Source: Gemmobacter sp. (lineage in GTDB: Bacteria > Pseudomonadota > Alphaproteobacteria > Rhodobacterales > Rhodobacteraceae). From it: a DNA stretch of 7,386 nucleotides. The stretch lies in NCBI GenBank assembly GCA_003509785.1, contig DOMY01000195.1:519-7904 (forward strand), in the 5' to 3' direction. A program made the translations under genes and the position numbers. Under the pieces are notes generated by a model, which saw only the letters and a program-made list of their open reading frames with translations, searched no databases and was not told the origin of the DNA. Below, one piece after another: positions 5,712 through 7,386 of this stretch. The first letter of the stretch is position 1; the number at the start of each line of letters is the position of its first letter.

Positions 5712-6635
5712 ATGCCGATTACCCTGCCCGAAAACCTGCCCGCCTTCGACGTGCTGAACCGCGAAGGCGTTTCCGTGATGTCGCCCGAACGCGCCAGCCG
5801 TCAGGATATCCGCCCGCTGCGCATCGCGCTGCTGAACCTGATGCCCAAGAAGATCCAGACCGAAAACCAGTTTGCCCGGCTGATCGGTGCCACGCCCCTG
5901 CAGATCGACCTGTCGCTGATCCGCATGAGCGAGCATCAGACCCGGAACACCGCCGCCGAACATATGGAAACCTTCTATCGCCCCTTCGCCGAAGTGGCCG
6001 ACAGCGGCGAAAAGTTCGACGGGCTCATCATCACCGGCGCCCCCATCGAACATCTGCCCTTCGAGGAGGTGACCTATTGGGACGAGCTGTGCCAGGTCTT
6101 CGACTGGACCCAAGGCCATGTGCAATCCACCTTCGGCGTCTGCTGGGGTGGCATGGCGATGATCAACCATTTTCACGGCGTGCAGAAACATATCCTGGAT
6201 CACAAGGCCTTCGGCTGTTTCCGCCACCGCAATCTCTGCCCCACCTCGCCTTACCTGCGCGGCTTTTCCGATGATTTCGTGATCCCTGTCAGCCGCTGGA
6301 CCGAGATGAAACAGGCCGAGATCGACACGAATCCCGGGCTGCGTACCCTCTTGGGGTCTGATGAGGTCGGCCCCTGTCTGGTCGAAGATGCAGGCCATCG
6401 CGCGCTCTATATCTTCAACCATTTCGAATATGACAGCGACACGCTGAAACAGGAATATGATCGCGATGTGGCCAATGGCACGCCGATCAACGTGCCGATG
6501 AACTACTACCCAGATGACAATCCCGCGATGCCGCCGCTGAATCGCTGGAGAAGCCATGCTCACCTTCTATATGGCAACTGGATCAACGAAATGTATCAGT
6601 CCACGCCCTATGATCTGCAGGAAATTGGCCGCTAG
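5712..6635 (+). CDS. metA: Homoserine O-acetyltransferase (MetA family)
   Basis: Cytoplasmic enzyme of the first committed step of methionine synthesis, acylating the hydroxyl of L-homoserine. Its 307 residues match the family length, beginning MPITLPENLPAFDVL and containing RIALLNLMPKKIQTENQF (37-54) and RNTAAEHMETFY (78-89), all close to E. coli MetA. The nucleophile is Cys144 in FGVCWGGMAM; His237 and Glu239 in NHFEYD complete the catalytic set (E. coli Cys142, His235, Glu237, with a two-residue offset). The acyl-CoA selectivity position is Glu113 in TGAPIEHLPF, where E. coli has Gly111. In characterised homologues Glu here goes with acetyl-CoA and Gly with succinyl-CoA, so the product is probably O-acetylhomoserine. 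SD GGAG lies 6 nt upstream. No SAM riboswitch fits in the 25-nt gap before it. The downstream gene starts inside its 3' end. Confidence 0.96.
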   Translation: MPITLPENLPAFDVLNREGVSVMSPERASRQDIRPLRIALLNLMPKKIQTENQFARLIGATPLQIDLSLIRMSEHQTRNTAAEHMETFYRPFAEVADSGEKFDGLIITGAPIEHLPFEEVTYWDELCQVFDWTQGHVQSTFGVCWGGMAMINHFHGVQKHILDHKAFGCFRHRNLCPTSPYLRGFSDDFVIPVSRWTEMKQAEIDTNPGLRTLLGSDEVGPCLVEDAGHRALYIFNHFEYDSDTLKQEYDRDVANGTPINVPMNYYPDDNPAMPPLNRWRSHAHLLYGNWINEMYQSTPYDLQEIGR

Positions 6636-7386
6636 CCTCATCATCGGAACGCTTGTGCTTGCAGGCTGCGCGACGGCCGTGGACCGTCGTGCAACCGCAC
6701 GCGAGGCTGCGGCCGAAGCCGCCTATCCGCCGCCGGGGCAGTTTGTCACCGTCGATGGCATCCGCCTTCATGCCGAGGTGCGGGGCAGCGGCCCGGATCT
6801 GGTGCTGATCCACGGCGCCAGTGGCAACACCCGGGATTTCAGCTTTGCCTTGATGGACAGGCTTGCGCCACATTATCGGGTCATCGCCGTTGACCGGCCC
6901 GGCATGGGCTATTCCGATGCGCTGGACGGGCGCGAGATCAGCCCGCTGGTGCAGGGTGATCTGCTGCGCCGGGCGGCGCTGCAGCTGGGCGCTGAAAAAC
7001 CGCTGGTTCTGGGACACAGCTATGGCGGTGCCGTGGCTCTGGGCTGGGCGCTGACCGCACCAGAACCGCCCGCCGGGCTGGTGCTGCTCTCAGCCGCGAC
7101 CATGCCCTGGCCGGGTGGGCTTGGCGCCTGGTATGCGGTCAGCGGCAGCAAGCTGGGGGCTGCGACCGTCTTGCCGCTGGTGACCGCCTTTGCCCCGCCG
7201 GGCGTGGTGCAATCGGCGGTGACGGGCATCTTCGCCCCGGATCCCGTGCCCCCCGGCTATACCGAATATGTCGGCGCCCCCCTGACCCTGCGGCGCGACA
7301 GCCTGAGGGTCAATGCCGCCCAGATCACGCGCCTGCGCCCGCATGTGGTTGAAATGGCAAAGAACTACCCCCGCCTTGCCCTGCCG
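6610..7386 (+). CDS. Lipoprotein alpha/beta hydrolase, 3' end outside window
   Basis: Open to the window edge: 259 residues with no stop. ATG 6610 gives MICRKLAASLIIGTLVLAGC, a type II signal peptide with Arg/Lys, a hydrophobic core and the lipobox LAGC (17-20), so the mature protein should be lipid-anchored at Cys20 and face the periplasm. Next come an Ala-rich linker (21-40) and an alpha/beta-hydrolase core: cap strand FVTVDGIRLHAEVRGSGPDLVLIHGASGN with oxyanion His68-Gly69, VIAVDRPGMGYSDA (91-104), and the nucleophile elbow GHSYGG with Ser137. The acid and His of the triad lie beyond the window. Substrate unknown; esterase, epoxide-hydrolase-like and dehalogenase-like enzymes share these motifs. 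It overlaps the metA 3' end by 26 nt in another frame, with no good Shine-Dalgarno, suggesting translational coupling. In-frame ATGs at 6556 and 6571 would push the signal core inward and are less likely. Confidence 0.9.
   Translation, partial: MICRKLAASLIIGTLVLAGCATAVDRRATAREAAAEAAYPPPGQFVTVDGIRLHAEVRGSGPDLVLIHGASGNTRDFSFALMDRLAPHYRVIAVDRPGMGYSDALDGREISPLVQGDLLRRAALQLGAEKPLVLGHSYGGAVALGWALTAPEPPAGLVLLSAATMPWPGGLGAWYAVSGSKLGAATVLPLVTAFAPPGVVQSAVTGIFAPDPVPPGYTEYVGAPLTLRRDSLRVNAAQITRLRPHVVEMAKNYPRLALP

Noticed and set aside
5637..6563. 308-codon minus-strand open frame opposite metA
   Set aside because: It is antisense to an unmistakable metA, and its His/Gly/Ala/Asp-rich composition mirrors the codon bias of the sense strand.
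1..7386. CRISPR arrays, tRNA or rRNA genes, insertion sequences
   Set aside because: No regularly spaced repeats, cloverleaf or transposase motifs were seen on either strand.

Overview
The window looks like chromosomal DNA of a GC-rich alphaproteobacterium, most likely Rhodobacteraceae (Paracoccus/Rhodobacter-like). Codons are strongly GC-ending, intergenic gaps are short, and metA is followed closely by a small accessory gene. The genus is inferred from style, not from a database match. All genes I can support are on the + strand; the long minus-strand open frames are antisense shadows.

Left block (1-2058): the C-terminal half of GMP synthase (guaA, cut by the window edge), a small antibiotic-biosynthesis-monooxygenase (ABM) fold protein, and a ten-helix EamA/DMT transporter. 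They are tightly packed and probably co-transcribed. The guaA/ABM junction carries a 14-bp tandem duplication that has copied the ABM start codon. The end of the transporter gene runs into a cluster of overlapping inverted repeats in front of the next gene.

Centre (2161-3377): a FadL/OmpP1-type outer-membrane beta-barrel with signal peptide and C-terminal Phe, ending in a clear intrinsic terminator.

Accessory insert (about 3398-4720): the first ~18 codons of what looks like a truncated small gene, then a single gene of lower GC and foreign codon use. It encodes a 377-residue protein that I read as a PIN-like nuclease with a very large insertion between the two halves of the active site. No transposase, integrase, tRNA or convincing flanking repeat is visible. 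This is the part of the window most likely to hold something undescribed.

Right block (4817-7386): a P-loop NTPase of unknown role, metA (homoserine O-acyltransferase, with the glutamate that predicts acetyl-CoA use) and a lipoprotein alpha/beta hydrolase. The hydrolase starts inside metA and runs off the window. These three look like an operon. The metA ribosome-binding site lies in a small hairpin. The 134 bp between 4682 and 4817 hold no gene and no recognisable riboswitch.
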